Of a stretch of DNA of 64,000 bases, positions 32,325-42,800 are shown piece by piece. The notes beneath the pieces were generated by a model. It saw nothing but the letters and a program-made list of their open reading frames with translations, searched no databases and was not told the origin of the DNA. The position numbers and the translations under genes are program-made. Positions within the stretch are counted from its first letter, which is position 1. The number at the start of each line of letters is the position of its first letter. Source of the DNA: Jiangella aurantiaca (GTDB lineage: Bacteria; Actinomycetota; Actinomycetes; Jiangellales; Jiangellaceae); assembly GCF_004349105.1 (NCBI RefSeq), contig NZ_SMLB01000019.1, positions 1 to 64,000 on the forward strand, given 5' to 3'.

Positions 32325-34265
32325 TCATCGAGCCAGTTCCGCTTGAAGGATTTCCGCTGTCGGGCGGCGACCTCCGAGGCGAGCCGGAATGAGCGTGAGC
32401 ACAGCCACCACCAGGACTGTCGCGGGCGGGACGGCGAGCAGCTGCCACAGCGGCGGGTTCGCTGCCTCGTCGCTCAGAGCGGACCACAGGGCGAGACCTC
32501 CGGGGATGGCCAGCACGGCACCGGCGAGCGCGGGGAGCACCTGGGCGGCCGAGAGCGCGGTGCTGACGGCGCGCGGCGTCGCGCCGAGCGCCCGCGCCAG
32601 CGCCGTGGAGTGCCTGGCGTCGAGGGCGGTCGTCCAGGTGACGAAGACCGCGTTGAGGGCGGCCAGCGCGATCAACATCACCGCGATCACGAGCAGCAGC
32701 CGGTCGACCTGGGCAGCGTCGGGATCCAACTGGGAAGGACCTTCCCATTCCCGCGCGATCTCGTTGCGCGCGGCCAGCAACGTGACGATCCCGCTGACTG
32801 TGACGACGATACTGAGTGTGCTCAGCACCATGCGGCGCGGCCGCCGGGCGGCCGTCCGCAACCCGAGCAACAGCGGGGCCGGCAGTCGGGCCGCGAGGGC
32901 GATCAGCCAGGGCGTGCGCCGGGGTGGCCGAGCCTTGTCGGCGAGAGCCTCGACGGTGCTGGTCGAGGCGGCACGGAGCGCGGGAACGAGGGACGCCACC
33001 ATTGCTACCCCGAGCGCCACTGCCGTGACCACGCCAGCGGTGGCCAGGGTCAGCGAGGGCGCGCCGGCACTGCCGAGGAGGCCGGCACCGGGGTCGGTGA
33101 ACAAGCGCGCGGTCAGCCATCCGACAGCGAGCCCGCCCACCGCGGCGACAAGCGCCAGGACGACGTATTCGGCGAGGAGGACAACGGCGACCAGGCGCGG
33201 TGTGCCGCCGACCGCCTTGAGCAGTCCGACCCGACGGGTCTGGTCGGCGAGCCGGCCGCCGACCAGTACGGCGACGCTGGCCAGGCCGAGCACGGCGAGC
33301 AGCCAGCTGAACGTGACCAGCACTTCTCCTCGCACCTCCACCAGCTCGCGATACGCGTCGCGGAGGTCCTGCCACGACAGCAGCACGGGTTCCGTCGTGA
33401 TGCCCGACGCGGCATGCCCACTGACGAACGCCGGAGCTGCGGCCGGCTCGGCCAGCTCCAGATTCACGACGTAGGACAGGAGATCCTGCTCGGAGGCGAG
33501 GCCACGGAGGTCCTCCTCGGTCAGCCAGACCAAGCCGGCGTCGTCGGGCGGGATCGGGAACGATTCGAAGTCGACCCGTCGGGCGGTCGACGGGACCGGC
33601 GGCGAAGAAGGGTTGATGACCTCTTCCGCCGTGAATATGGTGCACACCCAGCCGAAGCAGACATCGGTGTACGGCAACGCAGCCGCCGTGACGGCGACGC
33701 CGACGACCTCGAAGCGGTCGCCGTTGAGCGCCAGCCGATCCCCGACGCCGACATCGAGGACGTCGGCGAAGGCGGCCTCGACGACGACACCACCGGCTTC
33801 GAGCCACCGTCCGGCAGTCAGCTCGGGCCGGTCGACGGCGGCCCCGTCGGGGTCGTGCCCCTGCGCCCACACCTCGGTGGTGACGGCGTCCACCTCGAGA
33901 TCGGCGACGATCGCCGGGTACGGACCGCTGTGGGCGATGACGCCGGACTCCTCGGCCAACTCCTCCAGGGCGGCGATGTCGGCGGGAACGACGGCGGCCT
34001 CGGCGGGCTGCCGGAAGCCCTCGTCGTCGACCACCGTCCCGTCCGAGGTCGGGACGAAGTCGGGCCCGGCGCTGGCGACGACGTCGGGACCGGCTGTCGC
34101 CTCCTTGGTGCGCTGGTAGGGGCTGTCGGTCACGCCGTGCAAGGCGAGTCCGAGAGTGAGCGTTGTTGTGGCGGCCATGATGGCAAGCAACAGGAGCGCG
34201 GATTCGACCGCGCGTCTCCGCACGCTGCGGGCGGCGAGGCGGCCTACGAGCAGGACGCGGCCCAT
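32325..34265 (-). CDS. FtsX-like ABC transporter permease
   Basis: A 646-residue membrane protein of the MacB/FtsX type: an N-terminal helix (ESALLLLAIMAATTTLTLGLAL), an extracytoplasmic domain of about 270 residues, then a FtsX core (LVTFSWLLAVLGLASVAVLVGGRLADQTRRVGLLKAVGGTPRLVAVVLLAEYVVLALVAAVGGLAVGW) and a second FtsX block near the C-terminus (LARALGATPRAVSTALS). Typical of permeases that export lipids or peptides or transmit envelope stress. The start at 34265 lies 4 bp after the ATPase stop. It forms one operon with the ATPase and PadR genes. Confidence 0.9.
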   Translation of the reverse strand: MGRVLLVGRLAARSVRRRAVESALLLLAIMAATTTLTLGLALHGVTDSPYQRTKEATAGPDVVASAGPDFVPTSDGTVVDDEGFRQPAEAAVVPADIAALEELAEESGVIAHSGPYPAIVADLEVDAVTTEVWAQGHDPDGAAVDRPELTAGRWLEAGGVVVEAAFADVLDVGVGDRLALNGDRFEVVGVAVTAAALPYTDVCFGWVCTIFTAEEVINPSSPPVPSTARRVDFESFPIPPDDAGLVWLTEEDLRGLASEQDLLSYVVNLELAEPAAAPAFVSGHAASGITTEPVLLSWQDLRDAYRELVEVRGEVLVTFSWLLAVLGLASVAVLVGGRLADQTRRVGLLKAVGGTPRLVAVVLLAEYVVLALVAAVGGLAVGWLTARLFTDPGAGLLGSAGAPSLTLATAGVVTAVALGVAMVASLVPALRAASTSTVEALADKARPPRRTPWLIALAARLPAPLLLGLRTAARRPRRMVLSTLSIVVTVSGIVTLLAARNEIAREWEGPSQLDPDAAQVDRLLLVIAVMLIALAALNAVFVTWTTALDARHSTALARALGATPRAVSTALSAAQVLPALAGAVLAIPGGLALWSALSDEAANPPLWQLLAVPPATVLVVAVLTLIPARLGGRRPTAEILQAELAR

Positions 34266-34269
34266 CGGC

Positions 34270-35016
34270 TCAGCCCTCCAGTCCGGCCAGGGCGCCGAGC
34301 TTTCCGCTCGTGCCGCCGGCCAGCCTGGTCTCGTCGACGAAGGCACCGTCGCGCATGGAGATCAGCCGATCTGCAGTTGCTGCGATCCGGTCGTCGTGGG
34401 TGACGATGACCAGCGTATGACCTGCTTCGTGCAGGCTCTCGAAGAGCCGCAGCACATCGAGAGTGGCAGCGCTGTCGAGGTTGCCGGTGGGTTCGTCGGC
34501 CAGGACGACGCGCGGTTCGTTGCACAGCGCGCGGGCGATCGCGACCCGCTGACGCTGACCACCCGACAGCGCGGCCGGCAGGAAACCCGCCCGATCGGCC
34601 AGCCCGACCCGCTCCAGCAGCTCGGTGGCCCGCCGTCGTGCCGCGCGCGGCGAGTTCCCGGCGAGCAGCGCCGACAGCTCGACGTTCTCCACCGCGGTGA
34701 GCTCGTCCATGAGGTGGAAACCCTGGAACACGAACCCGACGGCCTCGCGGCGCATCCGGGCCAGGGCCTTCTCTCCGAGCCGGTCGATGCGGCGCCCGTC
34801 GAGCCATACCTCTCCCTCCGAAGGGCGATCGAGGCCACCCAACACGTGCAGAAGCGTGGACTTGCCGCAGCCGCTGGGCCCCATCACCGCAACCGTCTCG
34901 CCAGAGGCGACATCGAGATCGACGCCAGCGACGGCGCGCACCAGAACTTCGCCCTTGCCGTACTGCTTGCGCAACCCGCGGGTGCGCAGCACGGGTGTGT
35001 CGGCTGTATCGCTCAC
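34270..35016 (-). CDS. ABC transporter ATP-binding protein (MacB/LolD-like)
   Basis: A 248-residue ATPase: Walker A GPSGCGKST, Q-loop GFVFQGFHLMDELTAVENV, signature LSGGQRQRVAIARAL, Walker B VVLADEPTGNLDS and H-loop VTHDDRIA. The LTAVENVELS and EPTGNLDS sequences match the LolD/MacB class that drives FtsX-type permeases. The GTG start at 35016 overlaps the TGA of the PadR gene. It should pair with the permease directly downstream. Confidence 0.93.
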   Translation of the reverse strand: MSDTADTPVLRTRGLRKQYGKGEVLVRAVAGVDLDVASGETVAVMGPSGCGKSTLLHVLGGLDRPSEGEVWLDGRRIDRLGEKALARMRREAVGFVFQGFHLMDELTAVENVELSALLAGNSPRAARRRATELLERVGLADRAGFLPAALSGGQRQRVAIARALCNEPRVVLADEPTGNLDSAATLDVLRLFESLHEAGHTLVIVTHDDRIAATADRLISMRDGAFVDETRLAGGTSGKLGALAGLEG

Positions 35017-35537
35017 AAGTTGCCCCTTCGCTCGGTCCAGTTCCGCTCGCAGGCCTCCAGCCAGCGAAGGTCCGCCTGCAGCCGGAGCACGATCCCTTCC
35101 AGCAGCAGCGCGGCGTCTGAGCGATCCGGCTCGGCCATCGCGGCGCGCTGAGCATCGCGCAGTCGACGCAGCAACTCGCGACGCTGCTGGTCCACGATGG
35201 CGAGCGGGTCAGCCAGCCCGGCTGCCGCAGCGGCGACCAGCTTGAGATGAAATTCGGCAAGATCGGGCCTCGGCCAGCTCACCTCCGCCAGCCACGCACC
35301 GACTCGCTCCTGGCCCGCGGATGTCAGCCCGTACACCTTGCGAGCCGGCCCCTCCGTGCTCGTCGCCTCCTCAGAGGCCACCAAGCCAGCCTTCTCCAGC
35401 CGGGTCAGCGTGACGTAGATCTGCCCGGCGTTCATCGCGTCCCCGAGCGGGCCCAGCGCCGCACTCAGCCGGGCGCGCAGCGCATACCCGTATGCGGGCT
35501 CCTTGGCCAGCATCGCCAATACGACTTCCTGCTGCAT
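35013..35537 (-). CDS. PadR-family transcriptional regulator
   Basis: A 174-residue regulator. N-terminal winged helix: VVLAMLAKEPAYGYALRARL, GQIYVTLTRLEKAGLVASEE and ARKVYGLTSAGQERV. A C-terminal helical dimerisation region of about 90 residues follows. It is the first gene of a three-gene operon with the ABC transporter, overlapping it by 4 bp (GTGA). A perfect inverted repeat just upstream (35550-35579) is the probable operator. PadR repressors commonly control adjacent exporters and respond to phenolics or drugs; the inducer here is unknown. Confidence 0.9.
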   Translation of the reverse strand: MQQEVVLAMLAKEPAYGYALRARLSAALGPLGDAMNAGQIYVTLTRLEKAGLVASEEATSTEGPARKVYGLTSAGQERVGAWLAEVSWPRPDLAEFHLKLVAAAAAGLADPLAIVDQQRRELLRRLRDAQRAAMAEPDRSDAALLLEGIVLRLQADLRWLEACERNWTERRGNL

Positions 35538-35549
35538 GACGCTCCTACG

Positions 35550-35579
35550 TAACGGTTAGCTAGGACTATATAACCGTTA
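35550..35579. promoter_or_regulatory. Inverted repeat, probable PadR operator
   Basis: TAACGGTTA (35550-35558) and TAACCGTTA (35571-35579) are perfect complements with a 12-bp AT-rich spacer containing TATATA. The element begins 13 bp upstream of the PadR start, suiting autorepression. Confidence 0.7.
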
Positions 35580-35807
35580 TCCCCCCTGGAGCAAGTGGGT
35601 GGCGAAGCGTCGGGGAGCAACCCCGGCCGTCCGAGGCCTCGCGGGAGTGCTGGCACCACACTGGTCGCCGCCAGTCCGTGCCACGAACCATGCCACGCGC
35701 CACCGTCATCACTGCTGCGTCCAGGTGTTGGTGACAGCAACGGCAGCCAGCTATGCGCGTCGGTTTGCGGCGTGCTCCGACGGGTAACGCGTGGCAGGGA
35801 GGCCGCC

Positions 35808-36011
35808 ATGCGGATCGGAAGCGCGCTCATCGCAATCTGGTTGATCATCGGTGTGCTGGCCACCTGGCAACGGGGCTATTTCACTGGCAGTGAGGATCCC
35901 GACTGTGCGCGGGCCACCACAATCGCGATAACCGTCATCGCAGGACCGCTCAACTATGTTGGTGTGAACCCCAAGGTCGAGGAGTGCGACCTCCCCGAGC
36001 CGTCACAGTAG
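35808..36011 (+). CDS. Small membrane protein
   Basis: A 67-residue protein with a hydrophobic N-terminal helix (RIGSALIAIWLIIGVLA) and a second apolar segment (TTIAITVIAGPLNYVGV). Two cysteines lie in the loop and C-terminal part. CAGGGAGG lies 5 bases upstream of the ATG at 35808, giving a strong translation signal. No family is recognised. It stands alone between the PadR operon and the convergent lipoprotein gene. Confidence 0.65.
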   Translation: MRIGSALIAIWLIIGVLATWQRGYFTGSEDPDCARATTIAITVIAGPLNYVGVNPKVEECDLPEPSQ

Positions 36012-36079
36012 ACCAGTGGGACTCGCGCGCATCTTGTGCTGCGCACGTCTCCCCGGTCCCGGACGACGGGAGCGGATCT

Positions 36080-36796
36080 TCAGGCGGACTGGATGAGGAA
36101 ATCAAAACTGCCGCCATCCGAAGGCTGACCCTTTGCCACGCCACGCAGCTCGCCATCCGGCAGGACGATCAGGCGGACCTGCCCCGCGCGGAGATGAGCC
36201 AGGTCACCTGCCGGCGTCTGGGTGACGGAGAACTCGAGGCGTTTGCCGTCGACCAGCCTGAGCATTCCGGTTCCTGCCTCTTCGAGCGTGATCTGGCCTG
36301 TCACGCCCAGTCCGGCTGCGGACGCGCCGCTGAGCTCTCCGACGGACGAGATCGTCAGCTCGTAGAGGCCCGCCGCACCAGATGGTGGGGTGGCCTCGTA
36401 TCCGACCGTCGTGCCATCGGGTAGCTGGACGGTGCCGGTCACCGAGCCGGCGGTCAGCGTGCCCTCCGTCGCCGCGTCGCCGTCATCGGATTCCGCGACG
36501 AAGCCGCCGTCCGAGATCGGGCCGGAGAACCACTCGCTCAGGCCTCCGCCGTCGGAAAGGTAGATCTGCACGGCACCAGAGCCCTTCTCGCCCTCGACGG
36601 GTGCGGCGACGACGGCCACGAAGGCCTCCGTCCCCGAAACCTCGCCGACGAACGTGCCGGCGACCGCGTCGTCAGCCTCCGCCGCCGCGCCGGTCTTGTC
36701 GCCATCGGGGCTGTCATCGCCGCTGCAGGCGCCGAGAGACATGAGCAGGAGCACGACCGCTATGACCTCCACCCGCATCCGTGTCCGCTTGGCCAT
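36080..36796 (-). CDS. Lipoprotein of unknown function downstream of the giant gene
   Basis: A 238-residue protein with a lipoprotein signal: RTRMRVEVIAVVLLLMSLGAC ends in an LGAC lipobox near residue 24. An acidic Gly/Ser/Asp linker follows, then repeated beta-strands (AGTFVGEVSGTEAFVAVVAA, VQIYLSDGGGLSEWFSG, GSVTGTVQLPDGTTVGYEAT) ending in KGQPSDGGSFDFLIQSA, suggesting a beta-sandwich or barrel. GGAGGG lies upstream of the ATG. It begins 34 bp after the giant gene's stop on the same strand, so the two may be co-transcribed and could assemble at the surface. Confidence 0.8.
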   Translation of the reverse strand: MAKRTRMRVEVIAVVLLLMSLGACSGDDSPDGDKTGAAAEADDAVAGTFVGEVSGTEAFVAVVAAPVEGEKGSGAVQIYLSDGGGLSEWFSGPISDGGFVAESDDGDAATEGTLTAGSVTGTVQLPDGTTVGYEATPPSGAAGLYELTISSVGELSGASAAGLGVTGQITLEEAGTGMLRLVDGKRLEFSVTQTPAGDLAHLRAGQVRLIVLPDGELRGVAKGQPSDGGSFDFLIQSA

Positions 36797-36830
36797 CCGT
36801 CCATCCCTCCATGAGGTCTTGAGTGGTCGC

Positions 36831-39800
36831 TCACGAGGCCGGCTTGAAGGTGAGAACGAGCTGGGGGACGTTGTCGCCCTTCTCGCGTGCGTGGAACTGC
36901 TGCTCGGCGTCCTGACCCTCGGTGGCGTCCTTGATCAGGAAGCCGTGGTTCGATCCGCTGGAGTACATCGCTTGGACGAGCGTCGCGACGTTCCACTCGC
37001 GGTAGCCGCTGCCCGACGTCGTCGTGGCCGCCGAGCCGGACGTCTGCGGTGCGTTCGCCCAAGTGACGCCGTTCTCTGTCCAAGATCCGCCGAGCCGGAA
37101 GACCTGGAGGGTGCGCTGGGTCCCGGAGGTGGAGGCCGCGTACAGACGCAGCTTCGCCGTGTCGAGGACGCAGCCCGCCGGGATCGCCGGGAGATCGAAC
37201 CGGACGAGTGCTCGCAGGTTCGCATTCCCGCTCTTGGACATGAGTTTGAGGATCGAGTCACCGCCCTTGTTCGACGACGCACTGCTCTGATCGATCCACG
37301 CGTCGGCGACGGACGTCATGGTCTGCGCGGAGCCGCAGGCGGGAGGCGTCCCGCCAGGCTGGATGGTCCACGAGTAGCTGACAGGCGTCTGGTCGACGTT
37401 GCCGGCCGCGTCGGCCGCGCGCACCCGGAACGTGTGCTGACCGGCCGTCAGGCCCGTGTAGTCCCTCGGTGAGCTGCACGCGGCGTACGGCGCCGAGTCG
37501 AGCGAGCACTCGAAGGTCGCGCCGCTCTCGGGCGAGAGGAACCTGAACGTGGCGCTCGTGCTCGTCGTGGACGAGTCCGGGCCGGAGCTGAGGACGGTCT
37601 CAGGCGCTGTCTGGTCGATCGTCCAGGTGTACGCGGCCGGCTGCGGGTCGACGGCACCGCTGCCGTCAGTGGCGCGGACGCGGAAGGTGTGCGAGCCTGC
37701 CGCGAGGTTCGAGTAGCTCTGCGGGCTCGCGCAGGCCGTCCAGGTGCCGGCGCCGTCGAGCTGGCACTCGAACGTCAGGCCGCTTGCCGGCGTCGCGTCG
37801 TCGGTGCCCGTGAAGGTGAAGGTCGCCGAGCTGCTCGACGTCGCCGCCAGCGGGCTGCCGGTGATCTGCGTGTCGGGCACGCCGTTCGGCGGCGCGGTGG
37901 TTCCGAACGTCAGCACGAGCTGCGGCCGGTTGGTGCTCTCCTCGCGGCTGTGGAACTGCTGTTCCGCGTCCTGGCTCTCGTTCGCGTCGCGAACGAGGAA
38001 GCCGTGGTTCGCGCTCGTGTACATGGCCTGCACCATCCCGGCCACGTTCCACTCGCGGTAGCCGGTGCCGGAGCTGGTCGTCGCGGCCGAGCCCGTCGTC
38101 GACGGCTGGTTCGCCCAGGTGACCCCGCCCTCCGTCCAGGAGGCACCGAGCTGGAACACCTGCAGCGTGCGACCGCCGGCGGCCGACTTGGCGTAGATGC
38201 GCAGCGTCGCGCTCTCGACCGAGCAGCCCTGCGGCATGGTCGGCAGGTCGAAGCGGAGGAGGGCGCGGAGGTTCGCGCCGCTCTTGGACATGACCTTGAG
38301 GATCGCGTCCGGGCCCTTGTTGCTCGTCGCGCTGCCTTCGTCGATCCAGGCGTCGGCGGTGGCCGTCAGGGTCTGCTGCGAGCCGCAGTTCACCGTGGAG
38401 TTCTGGATCGTCCACGAGTAGGTCGTGGGCGTCTGGTCGACGTTGCCGGCGGCGTCCTTGGCGCGGACGGAGAAGGTGTGCGTCCCGATCGCCAGTCCCG
38501 TGTACGCCTTCGGCGTGGTGCAGGCCGCGTACGTGCCAGTGTCGAGCTTGCATTCGAAGGTCAGGTCGCCCGCCGGCGTCTCGTTGTCGGTGCCCGCGAA
38601 GGAGAACGAGGCGTTCGTCTCCGTCGTGGTGGCCGGCGGGTTCGCACTGATCGTCGTCTCCGGCGCCGTGGTGTCGGGCGTCGGAGCGGTCTCCTGGATC
38701 TCCCACGAGTAGCTCGCGGGCGACTGGTCGGTGTTGCCGGCGGCGTCCTTCGCGCGCACCTGGAAGGTGTGCCCGCCGACCGCCAGGCCCGTGTATTCCT
38801 TCCCCGAGGTGCACGCGGCGAACGCGGCGTCGTCGAGCGAGCACTCGAACGTGAGGCTCGCCGGCGCCGTGCCGTCGTCGCTACCGGTGAAGGTGAACGT
38901 CGCCGTGGTGTTGGTCGTCGTGGCCGCCGGCCGGCCCGTGATCGACGTGTCCGGGGCCTTCGTGTCGGGTACCGTGAACGTGCGGCTGTCGGGCTGGCCG
39001 ACGTTGCCCGCCTCGTCCATGGCACGCACCTGGAAGGTGTGGTCGCCAGGTGTCATCGCCGCCAGGTCGACGTCGGAGTAGGTCCTCGGGCTGGTGCAGA
39101 CGCTGTACGCCTCGCTGTCGACCCGGCACTCGAACCGCAGGTCGGCTGGAGCCGTGTGGTCGTCCGTCCCCGTGAACTCGATGACCAGCGAACCCGTCGT
39201 GACGCTCGTGATCTGAGCCTCCGGGTCCACGACGTCCTGCACCGTCCAGCTGTAGCTCTCCGTCCGGGCGTTGCCCGCGGAGTCGGTCGCCCGCACGTCG
39301 AACGTGTGCTGGGCCGCCGACAGACCGGAGTACGACGTCGGCGAGGCGCAGGCTGCGAACGCCGCTCCGTCGAGGCGGCACTCGGTCGTGACCGCGCCGC
39401 CCCAGTTGTCGCTGGTGGTGAAGCTGAACTGGGCGGTCGTATCGGACGTCGTCGCCGCCGGCTGCTCGCCGATCGTGATGTTCGGCGCCGTGAGGTCGGC
39501 CACTGTCCAGCTCCGGCGCACCGGCTCACTCGGGTTCTCTCCCTCGGAGAGATCGTCGGCGCGGACGTCGAACGTGTGCTCGCCGAGGCCCAGGCCCGTG
39601 TATGTGACACCGGACTGGCACATGCCGAAGGGCGCGCCGTCGAGCGAGCACTCGAACGTGGATGGCTCACTGGCCGAGAACGTGAAGTTCGCGCTGGTCG
39701 AGTCGACCGTGCCCTCCGGGCCACTGTCGATCGTGACGGTCGGAGCGCTGAGGTCGGCGACCTCCCACTCGTACTGGGCGGGCACGAAGCTCGCGTTGCC

Positions 39801-42800
39801 GTCCTTGATCGCCTGCACCTCGAAGGTGTACTCCCCGAGCCCGAGGTTCTCGTAGCTCTTCGGTGACGAGCAGGTCTCCCACGTCGTACCGGTCGCCTCA
39901 CCGGTCAGGCGGCACTCGAAGGTGCTGGACGACTGGTCGGAGCTGAAGACGAACTCCGCCGAGCGGCTCTCGTTCTCGACGTCCGGAGTCGACGGATTCT
40001 GGTCCGCGGGCCCGGACTGGATCGTCGCGACCGGCCGAGCGAGGACCGTCCACGTGTACACGGCAGGCGTCGCATCGCGGACGCCCGTGTCGGTCCATGC
40101 CCGGACGCGGAGCGTGTGCTCGCCGAACAGCGCGTTGAACTGGAACGGCGTGTCACAGGAGCTCCACGGCTCGGCGTCCAGCCGGCACTCGAACTGGGCC
40201 GGGCGCTCGATCGTGTCGATGGTCGAGGAGAACTGGAACCGCACGTCGGCGCCATCGCCCGTCGACTGGACGGTCGGATCCGCTGGGGCCTGGACGATCG
40301 TGGTGTCGGGAGCGACCTCCGCCGAGGCCTCGGCGACGGCGAACGGCGACAGGCTGCTCACGACGCCACACACCAGGTCGCCCTGCTCTTCGAGGGTGAC
40401 GTCGACCCACACGCCGTCGAAGTGGAGGACGTGCGCGTCCACGAGCGTGTCGTACGGCAGGCACACCGTGACGGCGCCGACGAAGGTGGCCGTCGTGGAG
40501 ACGTCGTAGTACCGCGCGCCGGCCGCGTCGTAGCCGGCCGGCAGGCCGGGCGCCGACCCCGCGGTGAGGGCGGAGACCGCGGTGAAGCCGGCGCCCGTGA
40601 CCTCGGCGAAGGTGATCCGCGCGCCGTCAGCGGTCACCTCGACCTCCGTGCCCACCGGCGTGTTGTCGGCGCCTGGAGCCTCGATCGTCCACTCGAAGGT
40701 GGCCGGCGAGTCGTCGACGTTCGGGGGCACGGCCGTGTCGGACGCGCGCACCGCGAAGGTGTGCGGGCCGCCCGTGAGGCCGGTGTAGGCGTCGCCGCTC
40801 TGGCAGCCGGCGAAGTCGGACCCGTCCAGCGAGCACTCGAACGTCAGGTTGCCGGCCGCGGTCAGGTTGTCCGTACCGCTGAAGAGGAACGTGGCCGAGG
40901 TGCTCGTGGCCGGGTTCGCCGGACCGAGCTGGATGGTCGTGTCCGGCGCCGTCGTGTCGGCGGCGTCGACCGTCCACGTGTACCTCGCGGCCGGGCTCTC
41001 GGTCATGCGCTGCCCGTTCAGCGGCAGCGTCGTCGCCCTGACCTCGAACACGTGCTCGCCGTTCGACAGGTCGTACGAGTACGGCGACTCGCACGGGGTG
41101 AACAGATCGACGTCCGTATCGACCGCGTCGAGGCGGCACTCGTACGTCGAGCCCGGCTGGTCAGCGAAGGACAGCTCGCCGGTCGCGCTGATGCTGATGT
41201 CACCGTCGGGCACGTCGACGCCGGCCGGCGCCTCGTTCGTGATGGTGGTCAGCGGCGGCGCGATGACGTCCCAGCTGTAGCTCGCCGGCTCGGGATCGGC
41301 TTGGAGCGTCTCGTCGACGGCGCGCACCTCGAACGTGTGCTCTCCGCCGGTGAGATCGGCAATCGTGTGCGGCGAGGAGCAGCCGGCCCACGGGTCGACC
41401 CCGTCCAGCCGGCACTCGAACTCCAGGTTCGCGGGGACCGTGCCGTTGTCGGAGCCGGTGAACCGGAACTCGACCTCGTTGCCGCTCGGGCTCGAGGGCG
41501 TGGCGAGCAGGACCGTCTCGGGAGCGGCCTCGTCGTTGATCACCCATTCGTGGGTGGCCGTGTTGAGGGTGACGCTCGGCAGGAGGTCCGTCCTCGTCGC
41601 GGTCACCTCGAAGGTGTGCGGGTTCTGCTCGCCGGCCAGGAGGTCGGCGTATTCGAACGGCGACGAGCACGGGCGCTCGGGTCCACCATCGAGGACGCAG
41701 AGGAAGGACGCCTGCGGGTCGGCCGAGCTGAACTCGATCGTGCCCGAGGTCGCGGTGCTGCCGGTCGCCGGCGGGCCGCTCGTGATCGTCACATCAGGCG
41801 CGACGTCGGTGCCGCTCACCCACTCGAAGACCGCGGGTGACAGGTCGGGAGTGCCGAACTCGCCGACGGCGAAGACCCGGAACTCGTGCTCGCCGTACGG
41901 CACGTCTGTGTACTCCTTCGGCGACGTGCACGGCTCGAAGACCGTCGAGTCGAGGGCGCACCTGAACGAGGCACCGGTTCCGGAGAACGTGAAGGTGACC
42001 GAGGTGCTCGTCGTCTCGAGGTCGACGCCCATGTCCGGAGTGACGGTGCCGATCGTCGTCTCCGGCTCGCCCTCGACCGTGAACTCGTACGGAGCCAGCG
42101 GAGCCGGCGTCTCGTCGGCGTTCGCGGCGAGGTCGAGGGCGCGGACCTGGAAGGTGTACGCGCCACCCGTCAGGTCGGCGTACACGATGTCGTGGAAGAA
42201 CGAGTCGTTCGCCGCCGGCTCGCCACACGACTCCCACACCACAGGATCACCCGCGGTCGTGTTCGTGATCGCGCACTCGAACGTGAGCTCGTAGGAGGAG
42301 CCCTGGTCGTCGTCGCCGCGGAAGGTGAACCGCAGGCCGGGCTCGAGGAACTGCTCGGGTCCGATCTCCTGGGCGCCCAGGAACTGGGTCTCGGGCGGCG
42401 TGACGTCCTGCACCGTCCAGGTGTGGGTCGCGGGCGACAGGTCCATGACCTGCTCGCCGTTGGCGTTGCGGTACTGGTTCACCGCGCGCACCTGGAACTC
42501 GTGCTCCATCGGCGCTCCACCCGGGCCGGGCAGGAACGGGCCGGCCTGGAACCCGGAGGAGCAGCCGACCCACGACGACCCGTTGACGGAGCACTGGAAG
42601 GTGGCGCCGGGCTGGTCGGAGTGGAACTCGAAGATCGCGGTGGACGAGCCGGTCGGATCGGCGGGCCCGGAGTCGACGATGGTGTCCGGCTCGCCCGTCG
42701 TCGTCCACACGAACGGCGCCGTGTCGTTCGGCCCGAAGCCGCGGTCCCGGCCCGCCGGCGTCGGATCCACGTTCGGGGTCGGAGCGCTGTCGAGCGCGCG

